Shown here: positions 1-11,791 of the stretch, in pieces
Layout: each line of letters opens with the position of its first letter
Position numbering within the stretch: the first letter of the stretch is position 1
DNA from: Heliocidaris tuberculata
Lineage: Eukaryota > Echinodermata > Echinoidea > Camarodonta > Echinometridae
Length of the DNA: 64,000 nt
Assembly: GCA_025618425.1 (NCBI GenBank)
Contig: CM046833.1
Location: forward strand, 34,532,247-34,596,246
Reading direction: 5' to 3'
Program-made: the position numbers and the translations under genes
Notes under the pieces: generated by a model
Seen by the model: the letters and a program-made list of their open reading frames with translations, nothing else
The model's database searches: none
Told to the model about the DNA's origin: nothing

Positions 1-2
1 TT

Positions 3-1862
3 GTCAAACAAACATATTTTTGGACAGACAGCATGACAGTTTTGTGCTACATCCAAAACACAACATCGAGATTCCAGACATTTGTGGCTAACAGGTTAGC
101 GATCATCCATGAGGGTTCTAGTCCAGACCAGTGGTACTATGTTAAATCCAGCCTCAATCCAGCAGATGTTTGCTCAAGAGGAATGAAGGCACAAGAATTT
201 CTGTTGAACAATGACTGGAAGAAAGGCCCAGAATTCCTTCTGAAGTCTGAAGAAGAATGGCCAAAGGATCCTGAATCACCCAACAATGAAAAGGATGAAG
301 AGCTTGAGATCAAGAAAACCTGTATGTTGGGGACTGTACTGAAGCCAGGAGAAGAAACACAAAGTGTAGACAAGTTGATCAATCATTTCTCAGATTGGAC
401 GAAGCTTCGAAGAGCAGTTTCTTGGTGGCTTAGACTCAAAGGCAAATTGAAAGAAAAGGCAAAGCTGTCACCAGAGAAAGTGCATAGTGGGAGCCTTACA
501 GTAGATGAATTGAGTCGTGCAGAAGTAGCCATCATTCAGTGGGTGCAAGCAGAGTCGTTCCAAGAAGAAATAGACACCTTAAGACAGAAAGGAAAGCCTG
601 TATCCAGGGGAAGCAGTATCATAAAGTTAGACCCTGAACTCCAAGATGATGTACTAAGGGTTGGTGGAAGACTAAGGAATGCTCCCCTCAGTGGAAATGC
701 AAAGCATCAGGTCATCCTGCCCAAGAAGCACCACGTGTCTGCTTTGATCATCAGACACATTCATCAAAGGGTAGCACACCAAGGACTGAATCATACCCTA
801 GCGGAGTTACGCCAGAAATACTGGATAGTGGGAGCAGGTGTGCTAGCAAAAACAATTATCAGAAAGTGTGTTACATGTAGGAGGTACCAATCCAAAACAA
901 ACACTCAAAAGATGGCAGACCTTCCAGGCCCAAGAGTAGCAGTATGTGAGCCTCCATTTACTCACACAGGCATGGACTATTATGGGCCATTTCAGACAAA
1001 GCATGGTCGAAGCATGAAGAAGCGTTATGGTGTAGTGTTTACCTGTTTGACAAGCCGGGCCGTACACCTGGAAGTAGCAAGTAGCTTAGACACCAGTTCT
1101 GCCATAGATGCCATAAGACGATTTGTAAGTCGAAGAGGTACTGTCAAATCAATGTACTCAGACAATGGGACAAACTTGGTGGGAGCCTGTGGTGAGTTGA
1201 AGCAGGCACTACAGGAATGGAGTCAGGATCAAATCATGAACTTTTGTTGCAATCGCGGAATACAGTGGAATTTCAATCCACCAGCCGCATCGCATTTTGG
1301 AGGAGTCTGGGAGAGACAAATAAGGACTATTAGAAAAATCCTCCATGCTTTGCTACACGAGCAGTACTTGAAGACTACCCAAAGTGACGAGCAGCTCAAT
1401 ACCCTGATGTGTGAGATAGAGGCAATTATAAACAGCCGGCCTCTAACCAGAGTGTCAGACGACCCTAATGACCTGGATGTCCTCACACCTAATCACCTAC
1501 TACAAGCCAAGATGACTACTAGTCCACCTCCTGGGCCCTCCTCGGAGAAAGACGTATACTGTAAGAGACGATGGCGGCAGATGCAATTTCTGGCAGACAT
1601 GTTCTGGAGGAGGTGGGTACGTGAGTACCTGCCAGCCTTACAGCAGCGGCAGAAGTGGACCCAACCAAATCGCAATCTACAAGTGGGGGACATCGTCTTA
1701 ATTGCTGATAAGGATGCGCCTAGATGTTCCTGGCAGATGGGACGAGTGAAAGAAGTGTATCGTGGTAAAGATGGTTTAGTCCGCAGTGCCACAATGAAGA
1801 CAAAATCTGCAACACTTACCAGACCAGTAACAAAGTTGTGCTTGCTGCTGGAAGCTGAATAG
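3..1862 (+). CDS. BEL/Pao pol polyprotein, C-terminal part (RNase H tail, integrase, DUF5641-like tail)
   Basis: The frame is open from base 3, so the protein continues upstream of the window; the ATG at 33 is internal. Numbering from that Met, residues 1-55 carry the end of the RNase H-like region (WTDSMTVL just before it, then NPADVCSRG). An HHCC zinc-binding integrase N-terminus follows (histidines at about 242-249, CVTC at about 279-282). The integrase core has candidate catalytic residues D315 (GMDYYGP), D377 (SDNGT) and E427 (GGVWERQ). The C-terminal 130 residues have the LTPNHLL start and the basic RRW..MQ..A..FW segment of the DUF5641 domain usual in BEL/Pao. The enzyme inserts retrotransposon cDNA into the genome. 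No stop or frameshift interrupts the visible 620 codons, so the copy is fairly young. Gag, protease and most of reverse transcriptase are not in the window. Confidence 0.93.
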   Translation, partial: VKQTYFWTDSMTVLCYIQNTTSRFQTFVANRLAIIHEGSSPDQWYYVKSSLNPADVCSRGMKAQEFLLNNDWKKGPEFLLKSEEEWPKDPESPNNEKDEELEIKKTCMLGTVLKPGEETQSVDKLINHFSDWTKLRRAVSWWLRLKGKLKEKAKLSPEKVHSGSLTVDELSRAEVAIIQWVQAESFQEEIDTLRQKGKPVSRGSSIIKLDPELQDDVLRVGGRLRNAPLSGNAKHQVILPKKHHVSALIIRHIHQRVAHQGLNHTLAELRQKYWIVGAGVLAKTIIRKCVTCRRYQSKTNTQKMADLPGPRVAVCEPPFTHTGMDYYGPFQTKHGRSMKKRYGVVFTCLTSRAVHLEVASSLDTSSAIDAIRRFVSRRGTVKSMYSDNGTNLVGACGELKQALQEWSQDQIMNFCCNRGIQWNFNPPAASHFGGVWERQIRTIRKILHALLHEQYLKTTQSDEQLNTLMCEIEAIINSRPLTRVSDDPNDLDVLTPNHLLQAKMTTSPPPGPSSEKDVYCKRRWRQMQFLADMFWRRWVREYLPALQQRQKWTQPNRNLQVGDIVLIADKDAPRCSWQMGRVKEVYRGKDGLVRSATMKTKSATLTRPVTKLCLLLEAE

Positions 1863-4800
1863 TAATTTACCATTGTGGATATGTGATAAAAATGCTTGTT
1901 GAAAATGATGCGCGAGCCAAGCGCCGCATCAATTTTGTGCAAAGGATAATTCAGTTATCGCGATTTGTTAAATTCTGTGAGCTGGATTTGGATCACAAAG
2001 TTTGGAACCTACCATAGCACTGAATAAAGAGTCAACCAAAGCGTCACTTTGCATTTGTGAAAAATTTGCGAATTAGATGATGCCAAGGAAGTTTGAGAAT
2101 TATACACACCACATCGAATCAACAATTTGTGATATTTGTCCAGCGGAGGATCATTGCTATACGCGGTGATTTATGATTTGCAGTTACAGAGGTTTAAATT
2201 GAATTGAGCATACCTGTATTAGGTAATCGCTTATTTCGCGAATATGCATCAGAAAGGAGAATTGTCATCAGTGCATCGTTGGAAGCATTTATTCAGAATA
2301 TGCTTTTCAGTCATGAGCATCAGTTGAATTTGTGAAATTATGCTCAGCGGATCGCAGTATTGATGCACCGAGCAGAGAGCACGTGCAAAAAATTTGAGTT
2401 GCCATGTTTTGAAAAACAAGTCATAGCGTACAGATCAATGTGTATTGAAACGCAGTGCATTATCATCGCCAATTAGTACATGGATATAGAATTGTGGATT
2501 GGAGCATTGAATTGAAAATTGACCAGCTTATAAATGAATTTCAGGAGATTGAGGACAAACAAACGAACAAAGATGCTCAAAAACAATATAACCAGTTACC
2601 ATGGACTACAGCAGAGACTAGATGGAAGCTTATTAAAAATGAATGTTATATTTGAATGATTTGTTGACATCGCAGTAAATCATTAATTTTGATTTTGAGC
2701 TGATTCAAATATTCAAAGGAAAGTCTACAATGATTGTAACTTGTATTTATGTGTTTGAAGTATATGTATGCATCAATGAATGCACAAGTGGTGCAGTGTT
2801 TTATACAAATTTTATTGATCAATTATTTTAGCCCTGCAAGTCTCTGAATGCAATTGATATTTGCAGTGGGATTGTCAGATTAGATAATAAAAAATATAAG
2901 TCTGCTAGTTAATGCCTTTTTGAGATAAATGTATGCATGCATAGCTAAATATAGAGCATAGAATAATTGTTAAATTGTTACATTGAGTGTTCATAATTAT
3001 TTGACACATGTTCTGCTTGCAGGCTTTTGCTCAAACATAGATATAGCAATTTACAAGCAGGATGTGTGAAGCAGTTTGAAGGTTGAATTCAGTGTCACAA
3101 AAAAAGGCTGATTTAAGTTTAATTTGTATCAAATGTTGTGCAAGTTTGTAAAAAATGTGAATGTAAACAGCTCAGTGATGTAATTACTTGTGTCAATGCC
3201 TGATAGGTTAGACAATACAGATAAGAAAGTAATCAACAGTTCCAAAACTAGTAAAGAAATTCATTTGAATTTTGTCAACACACTCTCATTTATTTACTTT
3301 GTATTATACATGTAAGAATGAAAGATGATAGGTGTCAATGCACACATTGAGAATATTTGAGAATATGTGTGTGCAACAGCACAGTTGATTTCAATTGTAA
3401 CAAAATAAGCAAGATTTTATTTTGTGTAGATTATGCTGCCTATAATGTTGTAGAAGATGCAGGTACAGAGAAGAACTGCAATGTAACTGCTGCATTTGCT
3501 TGAAACATTGAATGCAGCTTGAGTAGATGTTTATATTTTATGCCTTACCAATACATGAATTTTATTTTTCATGGGTAGTTGAATGCACAATGGATAGATA
3601 AGATTCCAATTTCAGAATTTTAGCCATGATTTGTTAAGGAGAAGTACTGTATGTATTTAAACAAGCACATTAAACAGTTAGCTGAATTTACAATATATGT
3701 GATTTAGCTCAGTTATTGATTTGCTGGACTGCATATATTCATTTAATGTATGTGGTGACAAATAATTAAGAGGTATATATACCAAAAGGGGTTGTTTTTG
3801 TTAATTTGTACATGAGTAATCCAAGGAAACTACACTTTGCTTTCAATCATGTGTACGTTTAGTGGGTAGTACATGTAGGTTTGTAATGTTTTTACTTCAT
3901 ATTACAGTGAATTCCCATTATTGCAAGTTTTTGAAGTTAATACGGTTTGGCAGTTGTGTTGTATAAGCTTAAAATGTTATGATTTGGAATGAAATTTAAA
4001 ATAAGTATGCAAATTAATGCATAGCATATCAAAGGAAGATATGAAGATTGTGTTTGTGTAAGCAAAAAATTTGCCATAAGGTTTGAAAATTGAAGGATGA
4101 CTCACATTACCTCCATTAATGTAGGTTTAAGTTTATGAGGCAGTGAGTTGGTTTCTGTTAATCAACAGGGTTATTGATTATTATGTGCAAGATTTGTTAA
4201 ATGGTCGGCATACAAAAATACAAAATGTTTGTTTTGTAAGTGGCATTTTAAAATGTTTTAAATATTGCAGAAAGCATAGGTATCATCATATTTGTTGAAA
4301 TTTGTTGACGTGTTCATTCACAATTTTGTGTTATTGTCAAGATTTGAAGATGATAGTATCTCCAGGTTGTAGGATACTGTGCAAGATAGCATAAATCACT
4401 AGAAGCAAGTGATTTTCAGTAGATGCTAGGTTTGATCATTTCAACAAAGTTCAAGATGTAAACAAATGGAAGTGGTAATGTTTTAGCTGTCCTGTTGTAC
4501 AGTGCATGGCATTGCAGATGTGTATGCCAATGTTTAAAGCATTTGATATGCAGCCAGTTGGTTGCCATTTATGTTGCGTTGTTTTTAAGTTATTGTTAAA
4601 GTGTTAAAATGTTGAAGAACCATTTAAGGAAACAAGCAGAATTTCTTTGACTCTTGTTTATTTTGGACTTTTACAATCAAATTGCATGTACATGTAGTTA
4701 CTCAGAACAGGCAGTTGTTCAGTTTAAAGTTAATCTCCAGTGCAAAGAGATTCATGTCGTGCCTTTAAAGGATATTATACAGTATATTAAACAGGACTGA

Positions 4801-5059
4801 AGTCAGTAAATGTAAACCAGGTTCAGCAATTTTTATGTTATTAGGTGCTCATTATCACGTGTTGAAGTCAAGAAAGGGCAGTCTTTATGAATTGCAAGAC
4901 TTGTAAAAATAGCAGCAATATTTTGTTTCACAGGTGCATGTAGATAATTCAGTCACTAAGAGAGATGTTAATTTAGAAAACCAGAAAGACATCTTAGAAC
5001 GCAAGCTGAAGTAAGGGTTATGTAATTGTATTTAAGGTAATACAATTAAGGGGCCGGGA
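1863..5059 (+). other. Long non-coding, C-poor stretch between integrase stop and putative 3' LTR
   Basis: There is no reading frame of interest in about 3.2 kb. On the plus strand C is clearly rarer than G (in the line at 3841, 6 C against about 13 G), and the tract is rich in TTTG, GTGT and ATTGAA words. It ends in a purine-rich run (AAGGGGCCGGGA) directly before TGTTACTGG, as expected of a polypurine tract. It may be an unusually long 3' non-coding part of the retrotransposon or unrelated DNA. Confidence 0.45.
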
Positions 5060-5604
5060 TGTTACTGGCATGAATTGCAAATAACGCCCTGTGTGGCAGA
5101 AAAGCAGATATCGCAAAAAAGAGGAATTTTGTTGCTTGTGGGATAGATGTTTTACCAGTTTTCAACCGTCGTCGTTAACTCCTCTTACTCTCTCTCTTCT
5201 CAAAGTAACCAAGGTCTCTTTGAAGCTCTTAGAAAGTTTATTGGATTCACTCATATCCTTCATCGGTGCTTGCATGCACATATGTTTATCATCAGAATAA
5301 TAAAAAGGAGTCAAAACTTTCAGCCAATTGCATTGCACGTGTATTGTGTAGCCAGGCATATCCATACAGCGAAGTTATGACTACATGTAGATTGATGCGT
5401 GCACCGTGACGTCGTGATCGATAGTGGTGAGTGTTTTCGTGAAGTAAACTGTGCATATCGAATTGAGTGAGCTGAGAAGATGACAACAAGAATTAGAGAA
5501 GATAAAAAGGACGTGTTTGGAACGAGTGAGAATAAGACTAGAGACCCAAGCTACAAATTCATATTATAATAAGTCAAGAATTAGGCAGCAACTTGGCAAT
5601 AACA
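5060..5604 (+). repeat. Putative 3' LTR of the BEL/Pao element
   Basis: The stretch begins TGTTACTGGCATG after the purine tract and can be closed at ..GGCAATAACA, giving a 545-bp unit with TGTTA/TAACA ends. Base composition changes sharply at 5060, with less C-depletion than the preceding 3 kb. The partner LTR is not visible, so the limits are a proposal. Confidence 0.4.
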
Positions 5605-6189
5605 ATATTAAAATACTTCATTATAATAAAAAGGTTATTTCGTCGTCAAAATACACAAGATAAGATATAAAAATAAGGTATTCGAAGACCTCGCTGCCCG
5701 TATATATATGGTTGCCCGATCGAGTAGGAACTTTGAAAATCCTCAGAGAAATGGAGCTGCGCCTAGCGAACCCCCCCCCCCCCCCCCCCCCCCCCCCGTC
5801 TTACGCCTATGCTTTATTGGTGCTTTACAGCAGTCACACACGCGTTTGTCATAGTAAATTCAGCATGGTATTATAAATAATACACATCATTGTAATATCG
5901 ATTTCATTTTTACTAGTATGCAGAAATTTATACATTTAATAATGATAAAGAGAGATAGACATTTCATTGAAAATTACTTTAAGACAGTCCTATGACTGAA
6001 TCGACATGGATCGACAATTAGAAATACAAACGTACAATTGACAAAAAAACTCTCCCCAAAACACGATGTGATAGCGATGATTGGAGTAACAAGAGCGTAC
6101 TTATTCAGAAATTAAAATCTTTGGTAAAACAAAAATCTGCATTATACTTTTAAGTTCATCTCCTAATAAAAACTGTAATTACCGACTTT
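5605..6189. other. No gene seen; poly-C tract
   Basis: AT-rich DNA with a run of 27 C at 5771-5797, followed by TTACGCCTATGC. That word recalls the ends of the poly-G hAT-like elements elsewhere in the window, but no partner end or TSD was found. Confidence 0.4.
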
Positions 6190-8110
6190 AATAATAATAA
6201 TAATAATTAAACATTTTTGTATAGCGCATAACACATAGGCAAATTTGCATGTCTCTATGCACTTAGGAATAGAAAACAAGTTTATACAAGAAAAGAAAAA
6301 GAAAAAAAATGCACTGGGTTCATGTTTCTGACTATTCATGAGTGGTGAAAAAAGTTACTAATGAAGGTGTCATAGGTTCCTATAGTTTTGAGTTGTTCTG
6401 GCAATTTGTTCCACAAAAAGTGGCTGCGTATGAGAAAGACCTTTCCCCGTATGACTTTGTCATGGTTTGTGGAACACAAAGCAGAGACTTGGCACTGGAA
6501 CGTAGCATTCTTTCTGGTTTATATGGAGTTAAAAATTCAGTAAGATAGGAAGGAGCTAGCTTTTGTAAACATTGATAGGTTAATAACAGTATTTTGAACT
6601 GGATACGAGACTTAATGGGCAACCAATGCAGATCTCTTAAGACTGGTGATATTGATTCATGCTTCTTTGTCCGTGTAACAAGTCGCGCTGCAGAATTTTG
6701 AAGGAGTTGTAGTCTTTTAATTTGAGAAGATGGAAGACCAAAAAGCAAACTATTACAGTCAGACCCAACTCCGGAAAACAGAGCACAGGTATATACTCCG
6801 AAAACGGCGTATGAATATAGAGCCCTCATCGTTCAGTGCGAGGCAGTGTGTACAAAAAGCATGGGGAAAATCTTGCAAATTTAACCAGGAAACGATATAT
6901 ATTTTTTTTTAATAATGCTGCGTGCCAATTATCTTCAAAATCCTTGAATGATTCGTCATATGAAATGACTTTCAAATGACAAACGTTTGAAATAAATATA
7001 TCCGCAGCATTATTTTTGAAAAATTATATATATATATATTATCACTAGCAGGTCGACATTGCACGATTTTCTCCATGTCTTTTGTACACACTGTCTCGCA
7101 CTAAACGATGAGGGCTCTATATTCCTTTTGCCAGAGCTATCCATACAGAGAGTCCTGACACTGGAGGTCGCTTCTGATTGGTCAGTCATTTCATGGAGCT
7201 TCAAAAATTTCCCTCTCATAGAGAATGTGCGTGAAAGGGAACTATTGGGAGCTCCATGATCCGCCATGTTTTAAACAAAGAGCGCGTACGGGCATGCTTA
7301 TTATGCGCGTGTCACAACTCTCTGTATCAACGCGCTCTGCCTTTTGCTCCATACGCCGTTTTTGGAGTATATACCTGTGCTCGGTTTTCCGGAGTTAGGT
7401 CTGACTGTATTACAGAAATCGAAATGGCACATAACGAAAGCATGAATTAATCGTTCAGTGGTTGATTTGTCTAAAAAAATTTACCAATTTTATATAACCT
7501 AAATGATGCTGATCGACATTTATGTGAGACAGGATTTTCAAATGTAAACTTATCGTCAAAAATAACACCTAGATTTCTGCATGTTTTAGTTGCATGAACA
7601 GGAGTGCCATTTATGTTCAATGTTAATATTGGGTTGCTTGATCTATGGCGCGAAGAAAGATGAAGTAATTCAGTCTTAGTATCATTGAGCTTTAAACCAT
7701 TTACTTGAGACCATTCCTTGAATGATTGCACACAATTTGATATTTCTACAGTAACATGAAAAAATATCATTTCTCTTAAATGCAATGTACAGTTGTGTGT
7801 CATCTGCATAAAACATTTTATGAATGTTATGAGTATCAATTATGCTTTCTAATGGAGATGTATAAAGAGTGAATAATATCGGGCCTAATACGGACCCTTG
7901 AGGGGCCCCTTTAGAGATGGTTTTTGTGGATGACCGCTCTTTTCCAATCACTACAGTGTGAGTGCGCTGGGATAGATAGGACTCTATCCAAGCAAGTGCT
8001 TGACCACTAATTCCAAAATTAAGTCTCAAACGTTGCAACAAGACATCATGCTTAATGGTATCGAACGCGCTTGAAAAGTCTAGCAGTACCAGGATGACTT
8101 CTTCTCCTTT
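6190..8110 (-). pseudogene. L2/CR1-like LINE relic: reverse transcriptase C-terminal half and 3' tail
   Basis: Read on the minus strand, 8099-8048 encodes reverse transcriptase motif A (LLDFSSAFDTIKHD). Next come GAPQGSVLGPILF and the catalytic FYADDTQLY box (about 7950-7800), the SRHRSSNPILTLNING region (about 7640), then LQNSAARLVTRTKKHESI..LHWLPI (about 6700-6600) and the C-terminal tail. The 3' end is GCGCTATACAAAAATG followed by (ATT)n at 6189-6210, as in L2/CR1-type elements. There are frameshifts, and a 652-bp element (6756-7407) interrupts the frame at the DFCNSLL codons. The copy is 5'-truncated before motif A and cannot be active. Confidence 0.85.
6756..7407. mobile_element. 652-bp inverted-repeat DNA element inserted in the LINE
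   Basis: The ends are CAGTCAGACC and GGTCTGACTG, flanked by TATTA on both sides (6751-6755, 7408-7412). Removing the insert restores GATTTCTGTAATAGTTTGC, which reads DFCNSLL, the conserved LINE residues, so the boundary is firm. The terminal inverted repeats continue inward to about 6813 and 7350 and then resume, after about 245 bases present only on the right, at 6814-6880 and 7064-7130. Most of the element is therefore a lopsided palindrome. Because the CAG beside the right TATTA matches the element's first bases, an 8-bp duplication TATTACAG is an alternative reading. No transposase. Confidence 0.85.
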
Positions 8111-8450
8111 ATCATATTACTGTATATTACTGTTTGCAGATTATTAGATTACGTTTATTACTTTCATACATAAACTAAATTGTCTTTTTAAAAATGCATG
8201 ATACTCGGTAATAATTGCACAGGGAAGGCCTACTAAGAGTTGCTATATTGTCTGATGAGATGTTTCCTGCAATATAGCTTATGACACGGGAAATTCACTT
8301 ACGCTATAATGTTGTCATATGATCCAGGAAATACATTTAAAAAAATCACAAGACCATTATTGTTAGAAGTATCGTTCATATTGCCCGATGCAGTCGTATA
8401 GTGAGTTTGCAATCATTTTTCCAGGAAGCCAAAGATATTTGGTTCTGAGG
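8111..8450. other. No feature recognised
   Basis: AT-rich unique-looking sequence. I see no coding frame, inverted repeat or tandem structure. Confidence 0.4.
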
Positions 8451-8650
8451 AGTATTTCCATTTCAAATATTAGATATGTCATGTCTACGTCAATCACATG
8501 TAACCACCAAGTATTACTTGCAAGGAATAACCTATTTGTCATGTATTCGCAATATTTCCTTTTCAGATATTAAATATGTCATGTCTACGTTAATCACATG
8601 TAAACCACCAAGTAATATTTACTAGTAATAAGCCTATTTGTCATGTACTT
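8451..8650. repeat. Two-copy tandem duplication, unit about 100 bp
   Basis: AGTATTTCCATTTCAAATATT..ATGTCTACGTCAATCACATG..CCTATTTGTCATGTA at 8451-8550 repeats with scattered changes at 8551-8650. Each copy carries ATGTCATGTCTACGT, at 8476 and 8576. Confidence 0.8.
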
Positions 8651-8981
8651 GCAATATGTTTGGTCAATAAGCAATCTCTTGTCTTCTTGACGGCAAATGA
8701 AAATCACGTATTAGACCTATCTGATTTAGTCTGAAAAATGAAGTAAAATTACATGTCATACATCTCTACGAAAACACATAGTAATGGGTAGAACGCCTTG
8801 CCCAGTTCTGTTATGTTTTTCCTTTTGCCCTGGCTGAAATACTGTTCCTTTCACAGTGACTGCTATCCAAGCAAACTTTTGGATCAAAGTGAGGGCGCCC
8901 TTTGCAGATACATGTATTACTTTAAAAATCATTATTGTCCCTATAAACCGGCTTTTTATTTTCTAGTACAGCCCGAATTAC

Positions 8982-9077
8982 TGGAACTCACTTAGCAGCG
9001 ATATAATCAACTCCCTAAGTCTAAACTGTTTCAAAAGCAAGTTGAAAAAACACATCTTCTTCAACCAAATGCAGTGA
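8982..9077 (+). pseudogene. C-terminal end of a LINE reverse transcriptase frame
   Basis: A plus-strand frame reads WNSLSSDIINSLSLNCF, then KSKLKKHIFF, and ends at TGA 9075-9077. The pattern W-N-S-L...S-L..F-K..LK.H-(I/L)-F is the usual last segment of L2/CR1-type reverse transcriptase proteins. The rest of the protein is missing, so this is a short relic. Confidence 0.6.
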
Positions 9078-9100
9078 ATTTAAATTGAGCGAGCAGGACT

Positions 9101-9101
9101 C

Positions 9102-9138
<37 letters not shown>

Positions 9139-9360
9139 CCCTTGCTCTCTCTCTCTCTCCTTCTCCCTTGCTCTCTCTCTCTCTCTCCATCTCCTTCTCT
9201 CTTCTCTGTCTTACTCCTTTTCCATCCCTCCTTTTTCCTGCACTCTCTCTCCCTTCTTCTCTCTCACAGACACACTCTCTTTCTCTATCCTTCTTCCTCC
9301 TTCTCTTCATTCTCTTTTGTTTCTACACCGTCTTGCACTTTCACTTTATTTTCACACTTT
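9101..9360 (+). repeat. (CT)n microsatellite and pyrimidine-rich tract
   Basis: Perfect CT runs at 9107-9133 and several interrupted runs follow; the tract stays C/T-rich to about 9360. Long frames across it (leucine/serine-rich one way, arginine/glutamate-rich the other) follow from the repeat and are not genes. Confidence 0.9.
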
Positions 9361-10660
9361 AGTTTTTCTTGTCGGTTGATGCAATTTTCCTACCCCAAGT
9401 CACTTTTCTATTATCTCTTTTAAATTACAATTTGCTTCGCGTAATGATGCTTTATGAATTTGATATTACTGAACGACCCAATCGTTATTAAGTTATATAA
9501 GTTTCTGGACATGTAATATACTTAGGTCAATATTTGTGCATCATATATTTTACTTATTGATATTTAATTATGTGCCCATATCTACGTCAAAAAAATCATT
9601 GTTATATTATTGTTGTTATTATATTTATTTTATGTTATGCACTACAGTATTATATGTTGATTTGATTGAAAACAGTCAGTAGAATCTGAAATCTGAAAAG
9701 TAACGTGCTATGATCTCGATTATTTAATTTGACAACAAATTTATGCATCCTATGAAATGATTTAGATTGTTTTTATTATACCAGAGGGCGGCCATTTGGG
9801 ATTTTTGCATTTTACATTAGTACCTTTCAAAATCGCGAGGGCTCCTCGAATAAGATTGATTAGTAGGCCATACGGAGTGTTCATGCCAAATTTGGTACTT
9901 TTGTCCGCTCTGTCACGAAAATTGCCCTAACCCAGCCCGCTATAATGGTAAACAGTGAGTGTATATGAAACAACCCGCAGGAATTTAATCTGAATAGACA
10001 CCAACCAAGATCATTAATTTTTTATTCATACCATATTTCTAGAGCTAATTCCTCAACATAGTCACAATGTGGGGGGGGGGGGGAACCCAGCCGGAATTAT
10101 TCCGAATATGAGAACGATAACTTATTATTCTTCAACGCATTCACATGACCAATTTAACCTAATTTTTAGAAAAACCTAAATAATGAATAAATGATTTTAA
10201 AATGTTAAAAAAATAAAACTTCCTCTTATCTTTGAAACTATTTTGATGACTTGTCTACTTGATAGATTTCAGATAAATTCTATCACGACATTCTGATCAT
10301 CAAAGACGACATCATTATCTCTCCAGCAAGACCAGCCGTGGTCAAAAATATTCATAAATACCCCCTGAAAAACTCTTCATATTAGGAAGAGTTTGGCAGG
10401 AGATTGTATTTTTGTAAAAGTAATAATTAATCTATAGGACGACCGAAGATCTATACCGCTTACCTATGAAACATACTATTATTAGACGTTAAAAAAAATC
10501 TACGATACGTGTAGTTTGAATATTTTAGAAAATGTTGGGTTCGTTTCGTTTATATCTTGGTGGAGGTCTATGATATGTAGAGACTAAAAAGAAAGAAATA
10601 GGCCTACATGTTTCATGTCAATATGAATTGTAGCCCCTGTTATTCTCTTTTACTTGAAAG
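9361..10660. other. No gene seen; short poly-G tract
   Basis: AT-rich sequence with a G run at about 10071-10083. The stretch at 9781-9950 (GAGGGCGGCCATTTGGG) looks like a dispersed repeat but I could not find its ends. Confidence 0.35.
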
Positions 10661-10783
10661 GTGTTGTGGTCCATTGTATATAAGTCCCCGGACTGTGAAC
10701 CACAAGGTACCGGGTTTCAATCCCTGGCGCAGCAGCACCAGTGTCTTGTGGCAAGATATCAATCTATATTTGCCATAAATTGG
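10661..10783 (+). repeat. tRNA-headed SINE, 3'-truncated
   Basis: GTGTTGTGGTCCATTG..AAGTCCCCGGACTGTGAACC is followed by a box B-like GGGTTTCAATCCC and the conserved GTGTCTTGTGGCAAGA body segment. It aligns with the fuller copies at 27822, 44908 and 48688. The (ATT)n tail is absent. Confidence 0.75.
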
Positions 10784-11783
10784 GTTATCTTTATTTCAAA
10801 ACTTTAATTTGCTAATATGCCAAATGAGACTTAACATACAAACTTTATTGCTGTATAACATTTGCATGTGCATGTCATTGATTTTTTTTAAAGATGTGTT
10901 ACTTCATTACATTTATGTATATGTCAAGTAATAAGAAAATTAGAATTTCCTTTTTTTTAATTGAACAATAATTGTAATAAACATTTAATCAAAACTTTAT
11001 TTGTTTTATCGGTTACTCTAATTTAGTTGGTATAATAATCATACAGTACAATACAACAATCAACACGACACTTCATGGTTTCTACAATGATGGCCACATG
11101 AAGGTCTTCATCAGTGCACCAATAGTCTCTCCAAGACAGAAGATTATGTTATCCCAAGAAGAAATTGATTCCTGTTAATCTAAGAAGGTACTCACCAGTT
11201 ACGGGGATGAACGTCACGCCCTTTCTGGATGCATACATGCTTGTCTCAAACAAACAAAAAATCGCAAATGTCTTTGTCAAAGACTGTCAAGAAAAAGTCT
11301 GTGGAACAAGAGCTGTGTTCAAGTTCATTTTTGCTGCATGAATCTGCATTTCCTTCGAAAAGGGATTGGTCTGTCACGGCTTCTTTCCTCTTCCACCTTC
11401 TCTTTTGCTGACATGTAAGAGGGGCTGGTCATCGTCATTTATTTTCCTCATCACCAGCACTGGTATCTGTTTCAGCTACTTAACGTCAAGTGTTGGATAT
11501 GTTGCATCATGTATTCTACCTCTGAAAATTCGTCCTCGAGAGTCGGACTCGACCGGGGTATAATCGTGTGCTTCATAATCGGGATGTCCCACTATCATGC
11601 TCTTCAGAAGGGCCTCTGCAGCTTCATTGTTGTTGGCAAAAAATAGCTGAATCTACAGATCTAGGGGGAAATAAGCAGTTCATTAAAAAAGTGAATTTGC
11701 CCATTCATGTAGTGAAATATGAAAGTTGTATTGATCGATGGCAATGCCTGGTAACAGCTGCAACTGTGAAGATAAAAAATCGA
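10784..11783. other. No feature recognised
   Basis: About 1 kb with no supported gene. Short frames at 11229-11816 have no family resemblance and no clear splice signals. Confidence 0.35.
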
Positions 11784-11791
11784 TGTACATG

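Larger units (their letters stand above)
1..5604 (+). mobile_element. BEL/Pao LTR retrotransposon, 5'-truncated by the window
   Basis: The window opens inside pol and runs through the integrase end, about 3.2 kb without coding sequence, a purine-rich tract at about 5046-5059 and a putative 3' LTR. The family call rests on the protein. The outer 3' limit is inferred from TGTT/AACA-type ends and could not be tested, because the 5' LTR lies outside the window. A second possibility is that the retroelement stops soon after the integrase and the 1.9-5 kb DNA is unrelated. Confidence 0.7.

Noticed and set aside
5771..5797. Homopolymer tracts (here and elsewhere) as functional G-quadruplex sites
   Set aside because: Long runs are prone to sequencing and assembly error and occur in transposon ends; sequence alone gives no evidence of function.
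9080..9423. Leucine/serine-rich and arginine/glutamate-rich frames
   Set aside because: They are products of the CT-rich microsatellite, with no domain or splice support.
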